64,000 nt of DNA from Verrucomicrobiaceae bacterium (GTDB lineage Bacteria > Verrucomicrobiota > Verrucomicrobiia > Verrucomicrobiales > Akkermansiaceae): NCBI GenBank assembly GCA_027491155.1, contig JAIXWR010000037.1, forward strand, positions 62,001 to 126,000. The letters are read 5' to 3'. The position numbers and the translations under genes were made by a program. Positions 17,598 to 26,711 of the stretch are shown one piece after another (position 1 is the first letter of the stretch; each line of letters begins with the position of its first letter). The notes under the pieces were generated by a model. That model did no database searches. It was not told the origin of the DNA and worked only from the letters and a program-made list of their open reading frames with translations.

Positions 17598-17727
17598 TGT
17601 AGCGGCGGTCTGCGACCGCCGGTGACTGTCGGGAAGCAACGGCAATATCGGTCTCTCCCCGAGGGTGAGGCGGTCAGCCGGAGTCGCTTCTTTTACAAAG
17701 TGCGGCGGTCATAGACGCGCCGCTACA
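17598..17727. repeat. REPIN, TGTAGCGGCGGTC family, copy 1
   Basis: A 130-bp element bounded by TGTAGCGGCGGTC and its near reverse complement ending GCCGCTACA; each end can fold into a small hairpin (GGCGGTC-TGC-GACCGCC). In opposite orientation it aligns along much of its length with the 130-bp element at 62792-62921, including the inner GTGAGGC and GCTTCTT blocks. Its right end supplies the TAG stop of the P-loop gene on the minus strand (17723-17725). Confidence 0.85.
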
Positions 17728-18220
17728 AGCTACTCACAAACACGTGCTCCCAAACCGGCCGCTCCTCGCGGCAGGAGGCGATATAGCTTTCCCAATCCAG
17801 CAACTTCGGCCGGTCCCTTTCCTCACCCCGCGCGATGATCCGCTCGCGCCGCAGTTCCGGCGGGCACCACACGAAATGCATCACCGGCCGCACGCCGAGC
17901 CGACGTTCCAGTCGCTCCGGCCAATCCGCCTCGCCGCCCTCGCGGGTGAAAGGCCCGGCCATTACCACGGGAACGTGGGGAAGATTCGCCACCGCGAGGT
18001 CGAACATCGCCTCATACACCGCATCGCGATACGCCCGCTTGTAATCCGGCGAATCACGGTCGTCAGGATCCAGTCCGGCCAGCGAAAGGCCGGCGCGGAC
18101 CAGCCGCTCGGTCGCGATGTCGCTGTCGATCAGGCAGGCCCCGAGCTCCGCGGCCAGCCGCCGGGCATGGACCGATTTGCCCGCGCCGGCCGGGCCGCTG
18201 ACCAGGTGACACTCCTTCAC
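17723..18220 (-). CDS. Small P-loop ATPase/kinase, stop codon inside a REPIN
   Basis: 165 residues from a GTG at 18220, which overlaps the stop of the DUF4870 gene (GTGA). The Walker A motif GPAGAGKS is at residues 9-16, followed by HARRLAAELGACLIDSD, as in small AAA/zeta-like or shikimate-type kinases. A second block, VVMAGPFTRE, sits near residue 87. The substrate is not recognisable. The last codons and TAG stop fall in the repeat end (TTG-TAG), so the original C-terminus may have been altered by the repeat. Confidence 0.8.
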   Translation of the reverse strand: MKECHLVSGPAGAGKSVHARRLAAELGACLIDSDIATERLVRAGLSLAGLDPDDRDSPDYKRAYRDAVYEAMFDLAVANLPHVPVVMAGPFTREGGEADWPERLERRLGVRPVMHFVWCPPELRRERIIARGEERDRPKLLDWESYIASCREERPVWEHVFVSSL

Positions 18221-18645
18221 GGAATGAAGCGGATCGTCAGCGGGTAGCGGTAGGACTTCCCTTCGTTGGCCTTCAGGCCGGCGATGATGCTGAACACGAC
18301 CCATGCGATGCCGACGGCCCACAGCACGGGAACCAGCAGAAAGCCGATCAGCACGAACATCAGCACGAAGGTCAACGCCAGCAGGACCAGCGAACCCAGC
18401 AGCCAGGTGATGTTGAAGTTGAGCGCCTCCTTCGACTCGGCGGCGGCGAAGGGCATGGTGTCCTTCTTCACCTGCCAGACGATCAGCGGTCCGACGATGT
18501 TGCCGATGCCGGCAGTGAGGATTCCGGTGAGCGCGGACAGGTGGCCGATCATCGCCCACATCCGCTCCTCGCTCGACGGCATGGAGCCGACGGGCGGCGG
18601 TGCAGCGGGATCGGGAACCGTCGGCGGCGTGTAGGGATCTTGCAT
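18217..18645 (-). CDS. DUF4870 family membrane protein
   Basis: 142 residues from the ATG at 18645. A Pro-rich N-terminus is followed by the family segment EERMWAMIGHLSAL, three or four hydrophobic helices (about 38-58, 78-105 and 108-128) and KANEGKSYRYPLTIRFI at the C-terminus, all typical of DUF4870. The role is unknown. It is coupled to the downstream P-loop gene by a GTGA overlap. Confidence 0.9.
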   Translation of the reverse strand: MQDPYTPPTVPDPAAPPPVGSMPSSEERMWAMIGHLSALTGILTAGIGNIVGPLIVWQVKKDTMPFAAAESKEALNFNITWLLGSLVLLALTFVLMFVLIGFLLVPVLWAVGIAWVVFSIIAGLKANEGKSYRYPLTIRFIP

Positions 18646-18724
18646 GACGGGTCCGCACTATCAGAACCCCCGCGGCAGGGAAAGGAATTGCCGTTCCAAT
18701 TCCCCGCCCGGATTCAAGCCGGCC

Positions 18725-19582
18725 TCAGGCCTTCGTCTTCGAGTAGCCGCGCAGGTAGCCGACGCATTGGGCGACTTCGGGCAGCGACTTGTCCCAGTTG
18801 TGCTCGTATTCGATCGACACGTTGCCGGCGAAGCCGTGCTTGCGGACCTCGTCGAGGATCGCCGCGTTGTTGATCACGCCGGTGCCGAAGGGCCGGTCGT
18901 GGCTGGCCTTGCCGACCAGTTCACGGTCCTTCATGTGGAAGGCCAGCACCCGCGGCGCGATCTTCTTGATGACCTCGAGCGGCTCCAGACCGGAGGTCGC
19001 CCAGTGGCCGAGGTCGGCGCAGAAACCGACGTTCGCGTGACGGCCCTCGATCGCCTTGGAAATGGTGTCGGGATTCCAAAGCGCGGTCGGCTTCGGGTGG
19101 TTGTGGAAGCAGACCTTGATGTCGTATTCCTTCGCCAGCTTCTCCAGCGTGTCGATGGCATCGAGCGACTCCGTGGTCACGCCGTAGAGGCCCATCTTCT
19201 TGGCGAACTCGAAAGTCTTGCGGGCTTCGGCCTCATCCTTGGAAATACCGGTCACGCCGAAGTTCACCGGGGTGATCCCGTTCTTCGCCGCGTGTGCCAG
19301 CAGCTTGGTGATCTCGTCGTCCGTCATGGCCGGGCCGAGCTTGGTCTCGCCGAGATCCCCGCCGATCTTCTGGCCGGGATAGACTTCCACCCCGCCGGCG
19401 CCGGCGGCAGCGGCCATCTCGATCGCCTCCCACAGGGTGAACTGTTTGAAGGACCAGCACTGGACGGAAATGGTGAATCCGGCGGAGGTCTGCGCGGCCG
19501 CGGGGATCGGCTTGCCCTGCGAACGGAGGGCGAGCAAGGCGGAGGCGGCGGGGACCATGGCGAAGAGCGAACGGCGTTTCAT
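18725..19582 (-). CDS. Sugar phosphate isomerase/epimerase-like TIM barrel, exported
   Basis: 285 residues. An RR-containing signal (MKRRSLFAMVPAASALLAL) is followed by a xylose-isomerase-like TIM barrel: GAGGVEVYPG near residue 63, VCFHNHPKPT near residue 156, GFCADLGHWATSG near residue 185 and SIEYEHNWD near residue 262, carrying the likely metal ligands (His, Glu, Asp, His). Exported versions are a hallmark of PVC carbohydrate clusters and may act on 3-keto or inositol-type sugars. It lies 116 bp after the DUF1501 gene and probably belongs to the sigma/FecR-led unit; the link is positional. Confidence 0.88.
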   Translation of the reverse strand: MKRRSLFAMVPAASALLALRSQGKPIPAAAQTSAGFTISVQCWSFKQFTLWEAIEMAAAAGAGGVEVYPGQKIGGDLGETKLGPAMTDDEITKLLAHAAKNGITPVNFGVTGISKDEAEARKTFEFAKKMGLYGVTTESLDAIDTLEKLAKEYDIKVCFHNHPKPTALWNPDTISKAIEGRHANVGFCADLGHWATSGLEPLEVIKKIAPRVLAFHMKDRELVGKASHDRPFGTGVINNAAILDEVRKHGFAGNVSIEYEHNWDKSLPEVAQCVGYLRGYSKTKA

Positions 19583-19698
19583 AACGGGGACAAATTACGA
19601 CGCACGAACGAGCCGTGGCGAGGGATTCTTTCGGGGGCGGAGGCCACCGGGTGCGCTGAGGATTGGATGGGCCGCGGGCACGCGGTCCCGGGGCGAAG

Positions 19699-21174
<1,476 letters not shown>

Positions 21175-21217
21175 GGCGAGGTGGAGTTCAGGTTGAGGCC
21201 CGCACGGGCTGGCGGTC

Positions 21218-21288
21218 TACTGGAGCGCGGACTTCAGTCCGCTTGGAAGGTTGGGGATTTCGAGGGGACTGAAGTCCGCGATCCAGTA
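21218..21288. repeat. REP doublet, GCGGACTTCAGTCCGC family, copy 1
   Basis: A 71-bp inverted-repeat element with ends TACTGGAGCGCGGACTTCAG and its mirror CTGAAGTCCGCGATCCAGTA. In reverse orientation it is nearly identical to 54356-54426 (same length, about five differences). It lies between the DUF1553 and DUF1501 genes of one operon, where its hairpins could affect mRNA stability or read-through. Confidence 0.9.
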
Positions 21289-21307
21289 CACGTCAGGGTC
21301 GTTCGAG

Positions 21308-24190
21308 CTATCGGATCAAGGCTTCATCAAGGTTCAAGAGGACGGATCCGACCACGGTGAAGGCCGCACCGTCGGGCGTTCCGGCCATGCCTTTCATCAG
21401 GCCCGGGTTCGCGGCGTAGTCCTTTTCCAGCTTCTGGAAAAGGCCGCGCAACTCGGCGAGGCGGTCGGGAGTGATCGTGCGGGAAGTGGCCAACCGGTAG
21501 CCGAGCGAAAGCCGGGCATCGAGGTCCCCCGCGGCCTCGTATTTCATCCGCCGGGCCAGGCCCTGGGCGCATTCGTGGAAGGCGGGATCGTTCATCACCG
21601 CGAGCGCCTGCAAGGGCGTGTTCGACAGGATCCGGCGCTTGGAGCAGAGCTCGCGCGACGGCGCGTCGAAGGTCGAGAGCGTCGGGAACGGGATACTGCG
21701 TTTCCAGTAGACGTGGACGGACCTCCGGTAGCGGTCCGGCTGCCCGGGCTCCGGGGTGCTCCACTTGTCCCCGGCATCGAAGGGGCGCCACACGCCCGGC
21801 GGCAGCGGCGGATGCACCGGCGGTCCGCCGTCGCGATGGGCGATGAGTCCCGCCGCCGTCAAGGCATGGTCGCGCGTCATCTCGGCCGTGAGCCGTTGCC
21901 GCGGGCCGCGGGCGAGCAGCCGGTTGTCGGCGTCCCGCGCCGCGAGCGCCGGCGTGATCGTCCCGTCCTGGCGGTAGGCGGCGCTGGTGACGAGTTCGTG
22001 CAGCAAGGTCTTGACGCTCCACTTCATCGGCCCCTGGAAGCGCACCGCGAGGGTATCGAGCAACTCCGGATGCGTCGGCTTCTCACCGGCCGAGCCGAAG
22101 TCCTCGGGCGTCGGGACGATCCCCACGCCGAACAACTCGAGCCAGAAGCGGTTCACCGCCACACGCGCCGTCAGGGGATTGCGCGGCGAGGCGATCCACT
22201 CCGCCATCGCGAGCCGCGGTGCCTTGCCGTCCCCCTCCAGCGGCGGGAAGAGCGCGGGCGTGCCGGGCTTCTCGACCAGCTCGCCCTTGTCGATCCAGTT
22301 GCCGCGGACGAACAGGCGTGTGTCGCGGGCGTGCTCCAGCGGCAGGTCGCGGATCACCGGGGTGGTGGTCGAAGGAATCGCCGCGAGTTCCTTGCGGGCG
22401 GCGGCGATTCCCGACTTCATGGCGTCGGCCTCCGGATCGGCCGCGGTCCAGCCGGGCTCGCCGGTCAGCGCGATGCGCCCGCGCTTGGCGATCAAGGGAT
22501 AGGCCCCGCCGGCGGAGTCCGTGGCGTGGGCGAGGATGACGCGCAGCTTGGAGTCCTCCGGAAGTGCCAGCGCTTCCTTGAGCCGGACGATCGCGTGGCG
22601 CGGCTTGAAGATCTTGGTGTATTGACCCCAGCCGCGGTTCGAGCCCTTGAGCGACTGGTTCGGATCGAAGATCGGGTGCGGCTCGTCGGCGACGATCTCC
22701 GCCAGCTCGACTTCCGCCGCCTTGCCATCGGCCGTCACCAGCTGGAGGCGGATCTTGTTCAGCATCGCCCCCCACTCCGGGGTGTGGCTCGCCTTCGCCT
22801 CGTCCACCGGACGGACTTCCACCCGGAACGCGCTCAAGGCCGGCAGCGCGGCGGGCTTCGGGATGTCCAGCGTGTGCACCGCACCGGCGGCGACGTTGCC
22901 GATGGTGCGGAACTCCTCCACCCCGTCGTGCTTCACCACCTCGAGCTTCGCGCGGACGCTGCTGCCCTGCATGCCTTCCGGGTTCACCCAGGCGGTGCGG
23001 GCGGCCAGCGACTGCCTGCGCCGGTGGAGCTGCTCTTCCAGCGAGGAGATCTTGTCCTGCAAGGCCCCCGCCTCCGCATGTCTCGAAGGATCGAGCGGGA
23101 CGCGCAGCACCGGATGGTTCTCCGGCACGTCGTTGTCCACCGCCTGGTTGAAGTAAGCCATGAACGAGAAATACTCCTCGTGGAGGATCGGGTCGTAGGG
23201 ATGGCTGTGGCACTGCACGCAGCTCATGGTCACGCCCTGCCAGACTTCCCAGGTGGAGGCCACGCGGTCCATCACGGCGGCGACGCGGAACTCCTCGTCG
23301 TCGGTGCCGCCCTCGTTGTTCGCCTGGGTGAGGCGGTGGAAAGTCGTGGCGATCCGCTGGTCGAGCGTCGCCCCCGGGATGAGGTCGCCCGCGAGCTGCT
23401 CGACGGTGAATCGGTCGTAGGGCATGTCCTTGTTGAACGCGGAAACCAGCCAGTCGCGGTACTTCCAGACGTCCCGGCGCTTGTCGATCCCCAGCCCTTC
23501 GGAGTCGGCGTAGCGCGCCAGGTCCATCCACACGCTGGCCCAGCGCTCGCCGAAGCGCGGCGAGTCCAGCAGGCGCTTCACCTGCTTGTCATAGGCGTCC
23601 GGCGCGGAGTCGGCCAGGAAGGCATCGAGCTCCGCCAGCGATGGCGGCAGGCCGGTCAGGTCGAGCGACAGCCGCCGCAGCAGCGCGGCCTTGTCCGCCT
23701 CCTTCGTCGGCTTCAGCCCTTCGCTTTCCATCCGGGCGAGCAGGAAGCGGTCGATGTCGTTGCGCGGCCAGGCCGTGTCCTTCACCGCGGGTGGCGGCGA
23801 TTCCTTCGGCGCGACGAAGGCCCAGTGTTCGCCCCATTCCGCGCCTTCCTCGATCCAGCGGCGGATCGTCTCGGTCTCCGCGGCGGTGAGCGGCGCCCCG
23901 TGCTCCGGCTTGGGCATCACCTCGTCGGGGTCGTCGGAAAGGATGCGCACCATCATCTCCGAAGCCGCGGGATCGCCGGGCACGATGATCGGCTTGCCGG
24001 ACTCTCCCTTGCCGAGCGCTTTCTCGCGGTAGATGAAGGACACCTCGCCTGCCTCCTTCACCCCGCCGTGGCAGGCGGTGCAATTGGCATTGAGGATCGG
24101 CCGCACGTCGCGGGCGAAGTCGATCTTGGCCTGCGCCGTCCCTGCGATCGCAAGGGCGGCGGCGGAGATGCAAAGCGGGCGGGTCATCAT
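21308..24190 (-). CDS. PSCyt1-DUF1549-DUF1553 cytochrome protein
   Basis: 960 residues with a signal peptide (about 1-21). The N-terminal planctomycete cytochrome C-type domain has a heme-binding C37-x2-C40-H41 (NANCTACHGG) and a later Met-Pro-Lys-Pro segment. It is followed by a DUF1549 domain (about 150-360, with LTGLPPSLAELDAFLAD) and a DUF1553 domain (about 640-910, with GDGKAPRLAMAEWIASPRNP and NRFWLELFGVGIV). Such proteins are specific to PVC bacteria and are thought to act in periplasmic polysaccharide breakdown. The start overlaps the FecR gene stop by 4 bp, so it is translated with the regulator. Confidence 0.94.
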   Translation of the reverse strand: MMTRPLCISAAALAIAGTAQAKIDFARDVRPILNANCTACHGGVKEAGEVSFIYREKALGKGESGKPIIVPGDPAASEMMVRILSDDPDEVMPKPEHGAPLTAAETETIRRWIEEGAEWGEHWAFVAPKESPPPAVKDTAWPRNDIDRFLLARMESEGLKPTKEADKAALLRRLSLDLTGLPPSLAELDAFLADSAPDAYDKQVKRLLDSPRFGERWASVWMDLARYADSEGLGIDKRRDVWKYRDWLVSAFNKDMPYDRFTVEQLAGDLIPGATLDQRIATTFHRLTQANNEGGTDDEEFRVAAVMDRVASTWEVWQGVTMSCVQCHSHPYDPILHEEYFSFMAYFNQAVDNDVPENHPVLRVPLDPSRHAEAGALQDKISSLEEQLHRRRQSLAARTAWVNPEGMQGSSVRAKLEVVKHDGVEEFRTIGNVAAGAVHTLDIPKPAALPALSAFRVEVRPVDEAKASHTPEWGAMLNKIRLQLVTADGKAAEVELAEIVADEPHPIFDPNQSLKGSNRGWGQYTKIFKPRHAIVRLKEALALPEDSKLRVILAHATDSAGGAYPLIAKRGRIALTGEPGWTAADPEADAMKSGIAAARKELAAIPSTTTPVIRDLPLEHARDTRLFVRGNWIDKGELVEKPGTPALFPPLEGDGKAPRLAMAEWIASPRNPLTARVAVNRFWLELFGVGIVPTPEDFGSAGEKPTHPELLDTLAVRFQGPMKWSVKTLLHELVTSAAYRQDGTITPALAARDADNRLLARGPRQRLTAEMTRDHALTAAGLIAHRDGGPPVHPPLPPGVWRPFDAGDKWSTPEPGQPDRYRRSVHVYWKRSIPFPTLSTFDAPSRELCSKRRILSNTPLQALAVMNDPAFHECAQGLARRMKYEAAGDLDARLSLGYRLATSRTITPDRLAELRGLFQKLEKDYAANPGLMKGMAGTPDGAAFTVVGSVLLNLDEALIR

Positions 24191-25494
24191 GGGAAAATCC
24201 GGATCTCGTTCATGCCGCCGCCATGGTGAGGATCGCCGGCGGGGCGGGTCAGGTGGCGGTAATGGCGGGTCACCACGACTTTCACGTAGCGGGCCTCGAC
24301 CGGCGGGAAGCGGAAATCGTGGAAGGGGAAGGCTTGCCCGTGTTCCTCCGCGACACGCGGCAGGCTGCCCGAGACCAGCGGGAAGAACGACTTGTTGTCG
24401 AGCGAGCCGAAGGCCTCGAACTCCGACGTCCCGCGGTCGTCGATGCCGCGGTTGTTCGTGTTCTGCAGCGAAATCCGGCCGATCTTCTCCGCCCTCAGCA
24501 GGTCCACCGTGAACTCCCCGCTGTCGCCGTCCGGGGCCAGCCAGAACGACCAGTCGCCGGGCACGCCGCTGTCATCGAGCCGGCCGTCGGTGAGATTGTC
24601 CGGCGGAAAGACCGAACCGTGCGGCCGGGTGCAGTAGCCGGGGCTGAAGACCGGCTTGCCGAGCGCCAGGTTGCCGTCCTCCCCGGACGAGCGGGGAAGC
24701 TCGCGCGCATGGTGGTTGACCAGCGTCACCGGCGATTCGTCCAGCGCCGCCAGCAGGCGCGGCCGGCCCTCATCCCGGACCAGCGCCCGGCTTTCGCCAA
24801 CTTTCAGGCGCGTGCTTTCCTGCGGCGAGGGCTGGACCTCCACCTCGCCCTTGAAGACCTCCGTCAGGACCACCGGCGTCGTGCCGTCGCTCCCCACGGC
24901 GAGCCCGAATTCGGTGCCGAGATCGACAAAGCGGCCGCCGGGCGTGTCGATGTGGAAGCCCTCCGCCCCGTCCGGCGTGTGGACCGAGGCCCGGCCGTGG
25001 AGCAGCGAAAGCGCCTCCTTCTGATCGAGGCGGAAGCGGCAGGGTCCTTCGAGCGTCACCTCGGCGCCGCTCGGGAAACCGAGCCGGACGAAGCCGCGGG
25101 TGAGCTCGAGCGGCACCGCCACCGGCAGGCGGCCGGACTCCGGGGCCGCGGATCCATCCGCCCAGGCGACGCCGCCGGTTTGCAAGACCGTCGCGACCGG
25201 CCCGCGCGGCCGGGTGGCGAACAGGGCGGCCGCCGTTCCCAGCAGCGCGACCACAGCCGCGGCGGCGATCCATCCGCGCCGCGGGGCCGGACGGCTCGCC
25301 ACGGCGGTCGATTCGAAAAAGCCGGGTGCCGATGCCTTGCGGGCCAGCGCCGCGTGAAGGGCCGCCGAGCGCCGGTAGCGGGCGCGCGCCTGCGGGTCCG
25401 CCGCGAGCAGGGCGTTCAACTCGACGCGCCCGTCCTCGCCGAGGCGCTCCTCGAACAAGTCGTGCAGCAGTTGATCGAGACGGTCTTCTTTCAT
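24187..25494 (-). CDS. FecR-type anti-sigma regulator fused to a discoidin (F5/8 type C) domain
   Basis: 435 residues. Residues 1-60 form a helical, acidic cytosolic region that probably binds the sigma factor. A single membrane helix lies at about 73-95 (WIAAAAVVALLGTAAALFA). The FecR domain (about 105-250) includes VRLGFPSGAEVTLEGPCRF and GRFVDLGTEFGLAV. A C-terminal discoidin-like domain (about 275-435) starts ALGKPVFSPGY and ends in the family-like MNEIRIFP. The order cytosol-membrane-FecR-lectin suggests that a periplasmic glycan is sensed directly. It overlaps both its neighbours, sigma and DUF1553, by ATGA. Confidence 0.9.
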   Translation of the reverse strand: MKEDRLDQLLHDLFEERLGEDGRVELNALLAADPQARARYRRSAALHAALARKASAPGFFESTAVASRPAPRRGWIAAAAVVALLGTAAALFATRPRGPVATVLQTGGVAWADGSAAPESGRLPVAVPLELTRGFVRLGFPSGAEVTLEGPCRFRLDQKEALSLLHGRASVHTPDGAEGFHIDTPGGRFVDLGTEFGLAVGSDGTTPVVLTEVFKGEVEVQPSPQESTRLKVGESRALVRDEGRPRLLAALDESPVTLVNHHARELPRSSGEDGNLALGKPVFSPGYCTRPHGSVFPPDNLTDGRLDDSGVPGDWSFWLAPDGDSGEFTVDLLRAEKIGRISLQNTNNRGIDDRGTSEFEAFGSLDNKSFFPLVSGSLPRVAEEHGQAFPFHDFRFPPVEARYVKVVVTRHYRHLTRPAGDPHHGGGMNEIRIFP

Positions 25495-26021
25495 GGCGTC
25501 GCGAGTTTGCGTTCGACACAGGTTTCCAGCGCCTTGCGGATCCGCAGCAGGGCCAGCGAAAGCGCGGTGGGCGTCTGGTTCCGCTCCGCCGCCAGGTCCT
25601 GCACCGAGGCCCCCGGGGCGTAGCGGGCCAGGATGAGCTGCCGCTGCTTTTCGGAAAGCTCGTGCAGGCAGCGGTCGAGCGCCCGCTCCAGTTCGCCCTC
25701 CGCCGGATCCGCCTCGCGGTGTTCGGCCGCCAGGACTTCCACCAGCGAGTCGTCGAACACATGGCGGTCCCGCCCGGCATCGCGCCGCGCCGCCTTGACC
25801 TGATACCAGGCGATGGTCAGCGCCCAGGGCAGGAAGGGCTCGGCGGCGTCATACTCGGAAGCCTTGCGCCAGAGCACCAGATTGGTCTCCTGCAGCACGT
25901 CGTCCGCCAGCATCCGGTCGGGCAGCAGCGACAGGATGTAGCGGTGCAAATCCGCCTGATGGCGGGCGATCAGGCCCACGATCTTTTCCTCGGCGTTGTG
26001 CGGTTCGGCGGACATCTTCAC
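25491..26021 (-). CDS. ECF RNA polymerase sigma factor (Rhodopirellula/Verrucomicrobium type)
   Basis: 176 residues; an internal ATG at 26015 is an equally good start. Region 2 shows ADDVLQETNLVLWRKASEYD near residue 38 and the helix FLPWALTIAWYQVKAARRD, and region 4 shows LSEKQRQLILARYAPGASVQ near residue 121 with the helix-turn-helix after it. This is the ECF subfamily that in PVC bacteria pairs with FecR-like regulators. The gene leads sigma-FecR-DUF1553, each joined by a 4-bp overlap, so the sigma factor probably controls its own operon. Confidence 0.95.
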   Translation of the reverse strand: MKMSAEPHNAEEKIVGLIARHQADLHRYILSLLPDRMLADDVLQETNLVLWRKASEYDAAEPFLPWALTIAWYQVKAARRDAGRDRHVFDDSLVEVLAAEHREADPAEGELERALDRCLHELSEKQRQLILARYAPGASVQDLAAERNQTPTALSLALLRIRKALETCVERKLATP

Positions 26022-26160
26022 GGGAACTTACCCGGATTCGGGGAAATCTTTCGCGGAAATCTTTGGCAGCCGTCACCCTCCGGCCGGGCCGGCGGGATTT
26101 CGGTGCGCAACTTTTGCCTCGCAAGCCGGTTATCCCGCGCAGAACCTGCCTCCCGTAGCC

Positions 26161-26547
26161 ATGAAGCGCGACCCATCCACCGGTGATTTGGAAAAGGACC
26201 CCGTCTGGGAACTCCTCCGCCAGAGCCCGTCCCTGCGGCCCGGCCCGAATTTCGCGTCGAATGTCGCCCGCGCCGCACGCCTGGAGGAAGCCGCCAAACC
26301 CTGGTGGTCCCGCCTGTGGATTCCCGCCACGGTCGGCACGGCCCTCGCCGGTGCCGCGGCCCTCGTGGCGGTGGTGCTGACCCTGGAAACCGGCACGAAT
26401 TCCGGCGGCTCCACGGTCACCACGCTCCCCGCGGATTCCTCGCTCGCCGACCTGCAGGACAACTACGAGACCGAAGTCCTCCTTGCCGCCTCCGACCACC
26501 TCGCCAAATACAGCGACGAGGAACTGGTCACGCTGATCGGCTTCTGA
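26161..26547 (+). CDS. Small single-pass membrane protein, unknown function
   Basis: 128 residues from the ATG at 26161. A soluble N-terminal part (about 1-42, with DPVWELLRQSPSLRPGPNF) precedes one membrane helix at about 50-72, and an acidic tail ends ADLQDNYETEVLLAASDHLA plus a short helix. The layout (cytosolic N-terminus, one helix, short tail) recalls small sigma-factor-associated membrane proteins of verrucomicrobia. It is divergent from the ECF sigma gene with a shared 139-bp promoter region. No family is recognised. Confidence 0.75.
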   Translation: MKRDPSTGDLEKDPVWELLRQSPSLRPGPNFASNVARAARLEEAAKPWWSRLWIPATVGTALAGAAALVAVVLTLETGTNSGGSTVTTLPADSSLADLQDNYETEVLLAASDHLAKYSDEELVTLIGF

Positions 26548-26575
26548 TTCCCGAGCTAGTCCGGATCCCGGGATG

Positions 26576-26696
26576 GGAACAACGAAAGGGACGAAATTGG
26601 CGAAATCTCAGAGGGGCTTCCGGGACATCGGTCCATTCGGTGGGGCTCTCAATCAAGACTTCCTTTTCGCGTGGTTTCGCTCGTTTCGTTGTTTCC
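26576..26696. repeat. Imperfect palindrome with CGAAA arms, copy 2
   Basis: The left arm GGAACAACGAAAGGGACGAA and a right arm ending GCTCGTTTCGTTGTTTCC are near reverse complements and could form a long hairpin in RNA. CGAAA units recur about every 10 bp, as in 11742-11844. It lies between the convergent 26161-26547 gene and the FAD oxidoreductase gene and may act as a two-way terminator, though there is no T tract. Confidence 0.55.
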
Positions 26697-26711
26697 GACC
26701 TCCCGCGCGGA

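Noticed and set aside
17598-17727. A CRISPR array or tandem repeat locus among the palindromic elements
   Set aside because: Repeats are dispersed single or paired copies, not regularly spaced arrays, and no cas gene is present.
21251-24229. Very long plus-strand open frame (992 codons) opposite the DUF1553 gene
   Set aside because: It is the reverse of a clear cytochrome/DUF1549/DUF1553 gene. Its translation is low complexity, rich in Arg, His and Gly, and has no domain; long antisense frames are common in DNA of this GC content.
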